From Acidovorax radicis (GTDB lineage: Bacteria > Pseudomonadota > Gammaproteobacteria > Burkholderiales > Burkholderiaceae_C): a stretch of DNA of 64,000 nucleotides. The notes under the pieces were generated by a model. The model worked only from the letters and a program-made list of their open reading frames with translations. It was not told where the DNA came from and made no database searches. Positions within the stretch are counted from its first letter, which is position 1. Every line of letters starts with the position of its first letter. Below, piece after piece: positions 53,504 through 62,322 of the stretch. A program made the position numbers and the translations under genes. Where the stretch lies: positions 2,852,001 through 2,916,000 of the forward strand of contig NZ_CP075184.1 of assembly GCF_020510705.1 (NCBI RefSeq), read 5' to 3'.

Positions 53504-54661
53504 TTGACCGCTTCTACCCCTGCCACCGCCGCCCCCCTGCTCACCACGCCCCTGAACGCCCTGCACATCGAGCTGGGCGCCCGCATGGTGCCGTTTGCAG
53601 GCTATTCCATGCCCGTGCAATACCCTGCGGGCCTGATGGCTGAGCACCAGCACACGCGCAGCGCGGCAGGACTGTTCGACGTCTCGCATATGGGCCAGCT
53701 CAAGCTCGTCGGCCCCGATGCGGCTGCGGCGTTTGAAACCCTCATGCCCGTGGACGTGATCGACCTGCCCGTGGGCAAACAGCGCTACGGCCTGCTGCTC
53801 ACCGACGAGGGCACGGTCATCGACGATTTGATGTTCTTCAACCAGGGCGTGGTGAACGGCGAGCCCACCCTGTTCGTCATCGTGAACGGCGCCTGCAAGG
53901 TGGGCGACATGGCCCACATCCAGGCGCGCATTGGCCAGCGCTGCAAGGTCTCTCCCATGCCCGACCATGCTCTGCTGGCCCTGCAAGGCCCACAGGCCGC
54001 CACCGCCCTCGCCCGCCTGGCGCCCGGCGTGGAAAAGCTGGTGTTCATGACAGGCGGCAATTTCTCCATAGCAGGCTGCGACTGCTTCGTGACCCGCAGC
54101 GGCTACACGGGCGAAGACGGCTTCGAGATCTCGGTGCCCGCCGCACAAGCCGACACTCTGGCCCGCGCGCTGCTGGCGCAGCCGGAAGTCAAGCCCATTG
54201 GCCTGGGCGCGCGCAACTCGCTGCGCCTCGAAGCCGGCCTGTGCCTGTATGGCAATGACATCGACACCACCACCACACCACCCGAAGCCTCGCTGAACTG
54301 GGCGATCCAGAAGGTGCGCCGCACGGGTGGCGCCCGCGCAGGCGGATTCCCCGGCGCTGACAAGGTGCTGGCGCAGATCGACAACCCCGCCAGTCTGCCG
54401 CGCAAACGGGTGGGCCTGGTCGCGCTGGAGCGTGTGCCTGTGCGCGAACACACCGAATTGCAAAACACCGATGGCCAGAAGATTGGTGAAGTGACCAGCG
54501 GCCTGCTGGGCCCCACGGTGAACGAGCCTGTGGCCATGGGCTATATCGCGCCCGCGTTTGCCGCCATCGGCACGCGCGTCAACGCCATCGTGCGCGGCAA
54601 GGCCGTGCCGATGGAAGTGCGCGCCATGCCGTTCCTGCCCGCCAACTACTTCCGCGGCTGA
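53504..54661 (+). CDS. gcvT: Glycine cleavage system T protein (aminomethyltransferase)
   Basis: 385 residues from a TTG at 53504, preceded by GGAG ten bases upstream; the longer upstream reading would run into the riboswitch. Family motifs: LGARMVPFAGYSMPVQYPAG near residue 25, GLFDVSHMGQLKL near 55, SGYTGEDGFEISVPAAQ near 205 and GLGARNSLRLEAGLCLYGND near 235. It moves the methylene group from the H protein to tetrahydrofolate. First gene of gcvT-gcvH-gcvP, under glycine riboswitch control. Confidence 0.94.
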   Translation: MTASTPATAAPLLTTPLNALHIELGARMVPFAGYSMPVQYPAGLMAEHQHTRSAAGLFDVSHMGQLKLVGPDAAAAFETLMPVDVIDLPVGKQRYGLLLTDEGTVIDDLMFFNQGVVNGEPTLFVIVNGACKVGDMAHIQARIGQRCKVSPMPDHALLALQGPQAATALARLAPGVEKLVFMTGGNFSIAGCDCFVTRSGYTGEDGFEISVPAAQADTLARALLAQPEVKPIGLGARNSLRLEAGLCLYGNDIDTTTTPPEASLNWAIQKVRRTGGARAGGFPGADKVLAQIDNPASLPRKRVGLVALERVPVREHTELQNTDGQKIGEVTSGLLGPTVNEPVAMGYIAPAFAAIGTRVNAIVRGKAVPMEVRAMPFLPANYFRG

Positions 54662-54748
54662 TTTCGCCCGGCGCAGCGCACAGAGCGCGCCTGCGGCCGC
54701 TACATTGCAGATTCCTTTCATTTTTCTAGTTGCTTGAGGAGCCTTCCC

Positions 54749-55123
54749 ATGACCGTCAAATTCTCCAAAGACCACGAATGGATCAACGCCGCTGACGCCA
54801 ATGCAGCCGTGGTCGGCATCACTGTCCACGCGCAAGACGCGCTGGGCGATGTGGTGTTTGTGGACCTGCCCGAAGTGGGCAAGACCCTTGCCCAAGGCGA
54901 TGTCGCTGGCGTGGTGGAGTCCGTGAAGGCCGCCGCCGACGTGTACATGCCCGTCTCTGGCGAGATCACCGAAGTGAACGAAGCCCTGCGTGCCGACCCC
55001 TCGCTGGCCAACTCCGACCCGCTCAATACCGGCTGGTTCTTCAAGGTCAAGCTCAGTGACGCCAGCCAGCTCGATGCGCTGCTGGATGAAGCCACCTACG
55101 CCGACTTCGCCAAGAACGCCTGA
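54749..55123 (+). CDS. gcvH: Glycine cleavage system H protein
   Basis: 124 residues from the ATG at 54749, which has GAGGAG upstream; an ATG five codons earlier is weaker. The lipoylated lysine lies in GVVESVKAAADVYMPVSGE near residue 60. The protein carries the aminomethyl group between P and T. Placed 87 bases after gcvT and 30 before gcvP. Confidence 0.95.
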   Translation: MTVKFSKDHEWINAADANAAVVGITVHAQDALGDVVFVDLPEVGKTLAQGDVAGVVESVKAAADVYMPVSGEITEVNEALRADPSLANSDPLNTGWFFKVKLSDASQLDALLDEATYADFAKNA

Positions 55124-55153
55124 CCCCGATTCCCTCTTCGAGACTGCCCCACC

Positions 55154-58057
55154 ATGTTGATGCAATCCGCCTTGCCGCTTGGCGAGCTTGAAAACGCCAC
55201 CGAATTCCTGCCCCGTCACATCGGCATCGACGCGGCCGACGAAGCGCACATGCTGTCGGTGATCGGCGAGACCTCGCGCCGCGCCCTCATCGAAAGCATC
55301 GTGCCGCGCTCGATCGCGCGCAGCACCGCGATGGATCTGCCCCTGCCGATCACGGAAGCGGCGGCGCTGGCCGAACTCAAGGCGATTGCATCGGAGAACC
55401 AGGTCTTGAAGAGCTTCATCGGCCAGGGCTACTACGGCACCCACACGCCGGGCGTCATCCTGCGCAACATTCTGGAGAACCCGGCCTGGTACACGGCCTA
55501 CACGCCCTATCAGGCCGAGATTTCGCAGGGCCGCATGGAGGCGCTGGTCAACTTCCAGACCATGGCCTGCGACCTGACCGGCATGCCGATTGCCAACGCA
55601 TCGATGCTGGACGAGGCCACCGCTGCCGCCGAGGCCATGACGCTGGCCAAGCGCTCGGTCAAGAGCAAAAGCAATGTGTTTGTGGTGGCTGGCGACGCCC
55701 ATCCGCAAACCATCGAAGTGATCCAGACCCGTGCCAAGCCCCTGGGCATCGACGTGGTGCTGGCCCATTCCGCCGCCGAATGGGACGCCGCGCTGAATGG
55801 CGAGTATTTCGCCGTGCTGGCCCAGTACCCCGCTACCAGCGGCCGCATTGATGACCTGCGCGCCGACGTGGAGAGGGCCCATGCCAAACAGGCCGCCTTC
55901 ATCGCAGCGGCCGACCTGCTGGCCCTCACCCTGATCACCCCGCCCGGCGAATGGGGCGCCGACATCGTGGTGGGCACCACGCAGCGCTTTGGCATGCCCA
56001 TGGGCGCCGGTGGCCCCCACGCCGCCTACATGGCCTGCCGCGACGAGTTCAAGCGCTCCATGCCCGGCCGCCTGGTGGGCGTGAGCATGGACGTGCACGG
56101 CAAACCCGCCTACCGCCTGGCCCTGCAAACGCGCGAGCAGCACATCCGCCGCGAAAAGGCCACCTCCAACATCTGCACCGCGCAGGTGCTGCCCGCCGTG
56201 ATCGCCAGCATGTACGCCGTGTACCACGGGCCCCAAGGCCTCAAGCGCGTTGCGCAGCGCGTGGCCAGCTACACGGCCATCCTGGCCAAGGGGCTCACGC
56301 AGCTGGGCGCGCCGGTGCGCCCACAGGCTTGCTTCGACACGTTGTCTCTCAAAACCGACGACGCTACAAAATCCATAGCTAATCGCGCAGTATCCATGGG
56401 CGCCAACCTGCGAATTTACTTCGAAAACTACCTGTGCATCTCGCTGGACGAGACCACCACGCGCGCCGACATCGAGCTGCTGTGGAAAGTCTTCGCCAAG
56501 GATGGCCAGCAACACCCCACCTTCGACGCCTTTGAAAAAGGCGTCGAACCACTGATCCCCGCCGAACTGCGCCGCACCAGCAGCTACCTCACGCACCCGG
56601 TGTTCAACACCCACCACTCTGAGACGGCCATGCTGCGCTACATCCGCCAGCTGTCCGACAAGGACCTGGCGCTGGACCGCAGCATGATCCCGTTGGGCAG
56701 TTGCACCATGAAGCTCAACGCCACGAGCGAGATGATCCCCATCACCTGGCCCGAGTTCGCCAACGTGCACCCGTTTGCACCCGCTGACCAGTTGCTAGGC
56801 TACCAGGAACTGGACGAGCAACTGCGCGCCTGGCTGTGCCAGGCCACGGGCTATGCCGGCATCAGCCTGCAGCCCAACGCCGGCAGCCAGGGCGAATACG
56901 CAGGCCTGCTGGCCATCAAGGCCTACCACGAGGCCCAGGGCCACGGCCACCGCAACATCTGCCTGATCCCCAGCAGCGCGCACGGCACCAACCCCGCCAG
57001 CGCCCAAATGGCGGGCATGCAAGTGGTAGTGACGGCCTGCGATGCCAACGGCAACGTGGACATGGCCGATCTGCAAGCCAAGTGCGAGCAGCACAGCGCC
57101 AACCTGGCCGCCGTGATGATCACCTACCCCAGCACCCATGGCGTGTTCGAGACCCAGGTCAAGGAGCTGTGCGCCCTGGTGCACCAGCACGGCGGCCGCG
57201 TCTACGTGGACGGCGCCAACATGAACGCCCTGGTGGGCGTGGCCGCCCCCGGCGAATTCGGCGGCGACGTGAGCCACCTGAACCTGCACAAAACCTTCTG
57301 CATTCCCCACGGCGGCGGCGGCCCCGGCGTGGGCCCCGTGTGCGTGGTGGCCGACTTGGTGCCCTATCTGCCGGGCCATGCCACAGCCGGTGTGCCCGGT
57401 GGCGTGGGCGCCGTCTCGGCCGCACCCCTGGGTAATGCCGCCGTGCTGCCGATCAGCTGGATGTACTGCCGCATGATGGGTGCCGAGGGCCTGCAGGCGG
57501 CGACCGAAACCGCCATTCTCTCGGCCAACTACATCAGCGCACGCCTCAAAGACCACTACCCCACGCTGTACGCAAGCGAAGGCAAGGATGGCAAGCCGGG
57601 CCATGTGGCGCACGAGTGCATCCTGGACCTGCGCCAGCTCAAGGACACCAGCGGCGTGATGGCCGAGGACGTGGCCAAGCGGCTGATCGACTACGGCTTT
57701 CACGCGCCCACGCTGAGCTTCCCCGTGCCCAACACGCTGATGGTGGAGCCCACCGAGAGCGAGACGCTGTTCGAGATCGACCGCTTCATCGACGCGATGA
57801 TTGCCATCCGCGAAGAAATCCGCCAGATCGAAAACGGCGCGTGGCCGCAGGACAACAACCCGCTCAAGAACGCCCCCCACACGGCCGAGAGTCTGCTGGG
57901 CACCGAATGGGCCCGCCCCTACGCCCGCGAAGCCGCCGCCTACCCTGTGGCCGCCCTGCGCAGCAACAAGTACTGGTCGCCGGTGGGCCGGGTGGACAAC
58001 GTGTGGGGTGACCGCAATCTGAGCTGCAGCTGCATCCCCGTGAGCGACTACGCCTGA
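55154..58057 (+). CDS. gcvP: Glycine dehydrogenase (decarboxylating), P protein
   Basis: 967 residues, the usual size for the single-chain P protein. Its two halves are homologous, and the PLP lysine lies in [19 protein letters not shown] near residue 712. FLPRHIGID near the N-terminus and [14 protein letters not shown] near 118 are standard. It decarboxylates glycine and hands the aminomethyl group to GcvH. A terminator follows at 58112. The short segment around 56360-56385 has a weak likeness to the palindromic repeat (see rejected items). Confidence 0.96.
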   Translation: MLMQSALPLGELENATEFLPRHIGIDAADEAHMLSVIGETSRRALIESIVPRSIARSTAMDLPLPITEAAALAELKAIASENQVLKSFIGQGYYGTHTPGVILRNILENPAWYTAYTPYQAEISQGRMEALVNFQTMACDLTGMPIANASMLDEATAAAEAMTLAKRSVKSKSNVFVVAGDAHPQTIEVIQTRAKPLGIDVVLAHSAAEWDAALNGEYFAVLAQYPATSGRIDDLRADVERAHAKQAAFIAAADLLALTLITPPGEWGADIVVGTTQRFGMPMGAGGPHAAYMACRDEFKRSMPGRLVGVSMDVHGKPAYRLALQTREQHIRREKATSNICTAQVLPAVIASMYAVYHGPQGLKRVAQRVASYTAILAKGLTQLGAPVRPQACFDTLSLKTDDATKSIANRAVSMGANLRIYFENYLCISLDETTTRADIELLWKVFAKDGQQHPTFDAFEKGVEPLIPAELRRTSSYLTHPVFNTHHSETAMLRYIRQLSDKDLALDRSMIPLGSCTMKLNATSEMIPITWPEFANVHPFAPADQLLGYQELDEQLRAWLCQATGYAGISLQPNAGSQGEYAGLLAIKAYHEAQGHGHRNICLIPSSAHGTNPASAQMAGMQVVVTACDANGNVDMADLQAKCEQHSANLAAVMITYPSTHGVFETQVKELCALVHQHGGRVYVDGANMNALVGVAAPGEFGGDVSHLNLHKTFCIPHGGGGPGVGPVCVVADLVPYLPGHATAGVPGGVGAVSAAPLGNAAVLPISWMYCRMMGAEGLQAATETAILSANYISARLKDHYPTLYASEGKDGKPGHVAHECILDLRQLKDTSGVMAEDVAKRLIDYGFHAPTLSFPVPNTLMVEPTESETLFEIDRFIDAMIAIREEIRQIENGAWPQDNNPLKNAPHTAESLLGTEWARPYAREAAAYPVAALRSNKYWSPVGRVDNVWGDRNLSCSCIPVSDYA

Positions 58058-58111
58058 TTCACGCCCTGTGCGCAGACGACGCCCCTGCGAACCGTAGTGG
58101 CGTCGCTACAA

Positions 58112-58146
58112 AGCCCTCGTGCAGCCCGCTTGCACGGGGGCTTTTT
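58112..58146 (+). terminator. Terminator after gcvP
   Basis: AGCCCTCGTGCA pairs with TGCACGGGGGCT (12 pairs, one G-T) around GCCCGCT, and the T-run ends at 58146. It lies 55 bases past the gcvP stop. Confidence 0.85.
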
Positions 58147-58230
58147 CATGGCCCAGCATGCCCAGGCGCCCCCACAAAGGCGAATAAGATCGCGGCTTGT
58201 CTGTTTTACCCCCCTCCCAAGGAGACCCCT

Positions 58231-58635
58231 TTGAGAAACCTCTTGTGCCTCGTGCTCGCCAGCCTCGTGATCGCCCCCGCCGCCATGGCCCAAACCAAGC
58301 CCGTGACCACGGCCAGTGGCCTGGTCTATGAATCGCTCAAGGACGGCACGGGCGATTCCCCGAAGGCCACCGACACCGTCAAGGTGCACTACAAGGGCAT
58401 GTTCCTGGACGGCAAGGAGTTCGACAGCTCCTACAAGCGCGGCGAACCGACGTCGTTCCCGCTCAACGGGGTGATCCCTTGCTGGACCGAAGGCGTGCAA
58501 CGCATGAAGCCAGGCGGCAAGGCCAAGCTGACCTGCCCGCCCAGCATTGCCTACGGTGCCCGGGGAGCGGGCGGTGTGATCCCACCCAACGCCACGCTCA
58601 ACTTCGAGATCGAGCTGATTTCAGTCGGTCGCTGA
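58231..58635 (+). CDS. FKBP-type peptidyl-prolyl isomerase, exported
   Basis: 134 residues from a TTG at 58231, with AAGGAG a few bases upstream. The signal peptide is residues 1-20 (NLLCLVLASLVIAPAAMA, cleaved before QTKP). The FKBP core follows: DTVKVHYKGMFLDGKEFDSS near residue 50, FPLNGVIPCWTEGVQRMKPG near 88 and the final strand ATLNFEIELI. It speeds proline isomerisation of periplasmic proteins. A cysteine in VIPCWTEG is less common than valine in the family. Confidence 0.9.
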   Translation: MRNLLCLVLASLVIAPAAMAQTKPVTTASGLVYESLKDGTGDSPKATDTVKVHYKGMFLDGKEFDSSYKRGEPTSFPLNGVIPCWTEGVQRMKPGGKAKLTCPPSIAYGARGAGGVIPPNATLNFEIELISVGR

Positions 58636-58742
58636 AATGGAATCCCCCCTGAGTCGCCTGTGGCGCCTTCCTCCAAGGGGGGACGCAGCCCTCGCTGCGG
58701 GGCGGCCCTTGTTCGGCTGCCCTGGCTTGAGGAGCGCCAGTT

Positions 58743-59846
58743 GTGTCGTTCAGGGGGAATGCAAGATGCATCGTGGGATCGCTCGTGTTGCTGAAGGTTG
58801 GTGATCTCGCGCGGCGCACCGGCCTGACGGTGCGCACGCTGCACCACTATGACGAGGTTGGCCTGCTCAAGCCTTCGGGCCGGTCCGAGGCGGGCTATCG
58901 CCTGTACAGCCAGGCCGACGTGCAGCGGCTGCACGGCATCCAGACCATGCGCCAGATGGGCCTGGCGCTCAGTGACATCGGGGAGCTGCTGGCGGGCGAA
59001 GGCATGGCCCCCGAGCGCATCATCGGGCAGCAGATCCGCTCGCTCGATCAGCAGATCGCACAGGCCACGGAACTGCGCGGGCGCCTGACCATGCTGCGGG
59101 ACGGCCTGATGGCCGGCGCCGATCCTGACATGGGCAACTGGCTGGAGGCTCTGGCGTTGATGACGACCTACGGCAAGTACTTCAGCTCGGCCGAACTCAA
59201 GCACATCTTTCAGAACTGGAACCTCATCGAGGCCGACTGGCTGGCAGTCAAGGACCTGGTGCAAAGCGCCATGGACCGCCAACTGGCGCCCGACACGCCC
59301 GAGGTGCAGGCGCTGGCCTACCGCTGGATGGCGCTCATGCTGCACTGGATGAAAGGCGACCTCGACATGCTGGAGCGCTGGGGCCACATGTTCCGCACCG
59401 AGCCCAGCACCCAGGGGCGCAACCATGCACCGCATGGCGACATGATCGAGTACATCGAAACGGCCATCAAGCTGCGCATGGCACTGCTTGAAAAGTACCT
59501 GACCCGTGACGACCTGCGCACGCTGGGCCATGTGCCCCATACCGACTGGGCGACGCTGGAGCGGGACGTTCAACAGCTTATGACGCGGGCCCTTGCGCCC
59601 CACCACCCCGATGCGATGGCCGCCGCATTGCGCTGGAACACGCTGTTTGATGCATTGGCCCGCCAGAGCCCCCAGCTGCGCCAAAAACTGCTCACGGCCT
59701 CCGCCAACGAACCGCTGCTGCAGGCGGGCTCGCCCCTGAGTGCGCCCGTGCGTGCCTATCTGCAAGCCGCACTGGCGCACATCGAGCCAGCGACAACGGC
59801 ATCCGCAGCCACGGCACCGCCGCCGCCGCCGCCGCCAACACAGTGA
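58743..59846 (+). CDS. MerR-family regulator with TipAS-like effector region
   Basis: 367 residues from a GTG at 58743, with GAGGAG upstream; in-frame GTG/TTG codons at 58773-58788 are alternatives. The MerR winged helix begins KVGDLARRTGLTVRTLHHYD near residue 18, followed by GYRLYSQADVQRLHGIQTMR. The C-terminal 220 residues are helical and resemble the drug-binding TipAS type rather than a metal site; no Cys cluster is present. The end is a run of prolines. The MerR-type promoter at 59868-59898 controls the MFS gene downstream, the obvious target. Confidence 0.87.
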   Translation: MSFRGNARCIVGSLVLLKVGDLARRTGLTVRTLHHYDEVGLLKPSGRSEAGYRLYSQADVQRLHGIQTMRQMGLALSDIGELLAGEGMAPERIIGQQIRSLDQQIAQATELRGRLTMLRDGLMAGADPDMGNWLEALALMTTYGKYFSSAELKHIFQNWNLIEADWLAVKDLVQSAMDRQLAPDTPEVQALAYRWMALMLHWMKGDLDMLERWGHMFRTEPSTQGRNHAPHGDMIEYIETAIKLRMALLEKYLTRDDLRTLGHVPHTDWATLERDVQQLMTRALAPHHPDAMAAALRWNTLFDALARQSPQLRQKLLTASANEPLLQAGSPLSAPVRAYLQAALAHIEPATTASAATAPPPPPPPTQ

Positions 59847-59867
59847 CCCAGAATTTCTGAAAAGTGC

Positions 59868-59898
59868 TTGACCCTCACGCAACGTGAGGCTGCACAGT
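59868..59898 (+). promoter_or_regulatory. MerR-type promoter and operator for the MFS gene
   Basis: TTGACC (59868-59873) as -35, the perfect palindrome CCTCACG-CAA-CGTGAGG (59873-59889), and CACAGT (59893-59898) as a weak -10, with a 19-base spacer. A long spacer filled by a palindrome is the hallmark of MerR-activated promoters. It lies 22 bases after the MerR stop and 25 before the MFS start. Confidence 0.75.
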
Positions 59899-59922
59899 CG
59901 GCCCCCTGGAATGGATCGACAC

Positions 59923-61278
59923 ATGACTACTGACACTGCATCACCCCACAAGCCACAGCCTCCCCGCCCTGGCCCTTCTCACGACCCGCGCGCGGCGCTG
60001 TTCAAAGACCACAACTTCCGCTGGATGACGGGCGGCTCCCTGCTGTCCATGCTGGGCGACCAGTTCACGCTGATTGCCCTGCCCTGGCTGGTGCTGCAGA
60101 TGACGGGCGACACCCTGGTGCTGGGCACCGTGCTGGCCCTCATCAGCGTGCCGCGCGCGCTGTTCATATTGATTGGCGGAGCACTGGTAGACCGCCACTC
60201 GCCCAAGCAGGTGCTGATGATCACCAAGTACATCAACCTGGTGCTGCTGGCCGTGCTGGCGGGCTTGGTGCTTGCGGGCACCCTGACGCTGTGGATGGTG
60301 TACGCGCTGTCGCTGGGCATTGGGCTGGCCACAGCCTTCAGCATCCCAGCAGCCACGGCCATGATGCCCCATGTGGTGGCGCGCTCGCAATTGCAGGCCG
60401 CCAACGGCATCAGCCTGGGGCTGCGGCAGCTGACCATGTTCCTCGGCCCCCTGCTGGCGGGACTGCTGATTGCACTGTTTGGTGCGGGCGACGCGCCCCA
60501 AGGAGCTGCCGGTGCACCGGCCCACGCCAATGCCACCGGCATCGGCATCGCTTTTGCGCTCGATGCCCTGAGCTTTGCGGTGTCGGCCTGGACACTGTCC
60601 AAGGTGCAGCCCCATGCAGGCAATTCGGCACCGGCAGCCGCACCCCAGGCGGTGCTGGCATCGGTGGCGCAGGGCCTGGTTCACTTCTGGCGCGATGGCG
60701 AGCTGCGCACCTGCTTTCTCTACTGGAGCGCGATTGCCCTGTTCATCATGGGGCCCATCCACATTGCCATCCCGGTGTTGGCCAGCAGCACGCCAGCGCT
60801 GGGCGCGGCCGCTTTCGGCATCATGCTGGGCGCCCACGGTGCGGGTACGCTGCTGGGCATGGTGGTGTCGGGCACGGTGCCACGGCTGCGTCTTGGCAGC
60901 CTGGGCATGACCATCCTGGCGTTCGACACTATCATCGGTGTGCTGTTCATGCCCATGGGCATGATCACCGCCGTCTGGCAGGGCGCGACGTTGATGCTGG
61001 TCATCGGCCTGCTGGGTGGCTTCATGCAGGTGAGTGTGTTCACTTGGATCCAGCAACGTGTACCGCCTGCCCTGCTGGGCCGCGCGATGAGCCTGTTCAT
61101 GTTCATCTTCATGGGCCTAGCGCCAATCTCTGCGGCGGTGACGGGCTGGGTGATGAAAAGCATCACGCTGCCTCAACTGTTTGCGACCAGTGGCGGCACG
61201 CTGGTGGTGCTCACCACACTGGCTTTGGTGCTGACGCCGATGCGCCGCGTAACGGATGCTGCCCCGGCCACGCGCTGA
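59923..61278 (+). CDS. MFS transporter (probable drug exporter)
   Basis: 451 residues from the ATG at 59923; an ATG at 59911 and a GTG at 59884 are also in frame, but the latter lies inside the MerR operator. About twelve membrane helices in the major facilitator pattern; the first begins near LSMLGDQFTLIALPWLVLQM and the A-motif-like loop LVDRHSPKQVLMITKYIN follows near residue 85. Relatives are drug or multidrug exporters of the DHA3 type. The upstream MerR promoter suggests induction by a toxic ligand. Substrate unknown. Confidence 0.87.
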   Translation: MTTDTASPHKPQPPRPGPSHDPRAALFKDHNFRWMTGGSLLSMLGDQFTLIALPWLVLQMTGDTLVLGTVLALISVPRALFILIGGALVDRHSPKQVLMITKYINLVLLAVLAGLVLAGTLTLWMVYALSLGIGLATAFSIPAATAMMPHVVARSQLQAANGISLGLRQLTMFLGPLLAGLLIALFGAGDAPQGAAGAPAHANATGIGIAFALDALSFAVSAWTLSKVQPHAGNSAPAAAPQAVLASVAQGLVHFWRDGELRTCFLYWSAIALFIMGPIHIAIPVLASSTPALGAAAFGIMLGAHGAGTLLGMVVSGTVPRLRLGSLGMTILAFDTIIGVLFMPMGMITAVWQGATLMLVIGLLGGFMQVSVFTWIQQRVPPALLGRAMSLFMFIFMGLAPISAAVTGWVMKSITLPQLFATSGGTLVVLTTLALVLTPMRRVTDAAPATR

Positions 61279-61292
61279 TGCTGCACACGCAA

Positions 61293-61320
61293 AAAAGGCC
61301 GGGCAGCTGCCCGGCCTTTT
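61293..61320. terminator. Bidirectional terminator
   Basis: AAAAGGCCGGGCAG and CTGCCCGGCCTTTT form a perfect 28-base palindrome between convergent genes (61278 and 61342), serving both strands. Confidence 0.9.
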
Positions 61321-61341
61321 AGATGTCTGAAAGCGAACGGC

Positions 61342-62001
61342 TCAGACTTCGGTCACGAACTGTTCGCGCGGGCGGCGTACTTTCTTCAGGTTCACCAGCC
61401 AGTCGCCTTCGTCGGCACGGTAACCCAGCGGCATGATGGCGACGCTGCGCAGACCCTTGGCGCGCAGACCCAGGATGTCATCGAGGGCATTGGCGTCAAA
61501 GCCCTCCATGGGTGTGGAATCCACTTGCTCAAAAGCCGCAGCGACTAGGGCAGCGCTCATGCCGATGTAGGCCTGGCGTGCGGCGTGCTGAAAGTTCACT
61601 TCGGCATCGCGCTGCGGGTATGTGCCCAGCAGCATCTGGCGATAGTTTTCCCAGCCTTCGTTCTTGAAGCCGCGCTGCTCATTGGTCAAATCGAACATCA
61701 TGTTGATGCGCTCGACGGTGTAGTTGTCCCACGCGGCAAACACCAGCAGGTGCGAGCCGTCGGTGATCTGCGCCTGGTTCCATGCGATGGGCTGGATCTT
61801 GGCGCGCACGGCGGCGTCGGTGACCATAAAAATCTCAAACGGCTGCAAGCCGCTGGACGTAGGCGCCAGGCGTGCCGCTTCGAGAATGCGCTCCACCTTC
61901 TCTTGCGGCACCTTCTTGGCAGGGTTCATCTTCTTGGCGGCATAACGCCATTGCAATTGGTTCAGCAGCGGTTGGGAGCCTGCGGTATCGATAGAGGTCA
62001 T
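61342..62001 (-). CDS. Nitroreductase-family NAD(P)H oxidoreductase
   Basis: 219 residues. The FMN-binding start RYAAKKMNPAKKVPQEKVER near residue 18, EAARLAPTSSGLQPFEIFMV near 42 and the C-terminal MPLGYRADEGDW match the NfsB/YdgI-type nitroreductases. It reduces nitro compounds or quinones with FMN in the cytoplasm. Single gene, convergent with the MFS exporter. The 321 bases beyond its start (62002-62322) hold no gene I can support. Confidence 0.88.
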   Translation of the reverse strand: MTSIDTAGSQPLLNQLQWRYAAKKMNPAKKVPQEKVERILEAARLAPTSSGLQPFEIFMVTDAAVRAKIQPIAWNQAQITDGSHLLVFAAWDNYTVERINMMFDLTNEQRGFKNEGWENYRQMLLGTYPQRDAEVNFQHAARQAYIGMSAALVAAAFEQVDSTPMEGFDANALDDILGLRAKGLRSVAIMPLGYRADEGDWLVNLKKVRRPREQFVTEV

Positions 62002-62322
62002 GGTGGAATGCCGTATTCAGAAAAAGGGGGTTCTATGTGCCGGCCCCGGTTGTCAAGGTGCCGTGTAGGTAATGTAGGCAAGCACCTGGCACTTTGTAAG
62101 GCATGGCGGGGAAAAGCACTGTTCCCATTTCACGAACAATAGGCCATCGATCAGCCAAAAATCGCCTCAAAACGTGCATATGCAGGCATTCGTCACGCCC
62201 GCCATCCGCGTGAGCAAAGGCCTGCGGGGCGTACACTTCGGCGCTGTGTTCTGGCAACCCACAGCACGGTACGGCACGCCGCCTTGGTGCGCAGGTTTCT
62301 ATGTGGACAGTGCTGCATTCCC

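Noticed and set aside
56355..56390. Possible fifth repeat copy inside gcvP (GCTACAAAATCCATAGCT)
   Set aside because: Only part of the core is similar and the hairpin arms are missing; the encoded residues could be ordinary gcvP variation.
53429..56770. Very long open frame on the minus strand opposite gcvT-gcvH-gcvP (over 1100 codons)
   Set aside because: It is His/Gly/Val-rich with no domain character and mirrors the codon bias of the real genes; typical antisense shadow in high-GC DNA.
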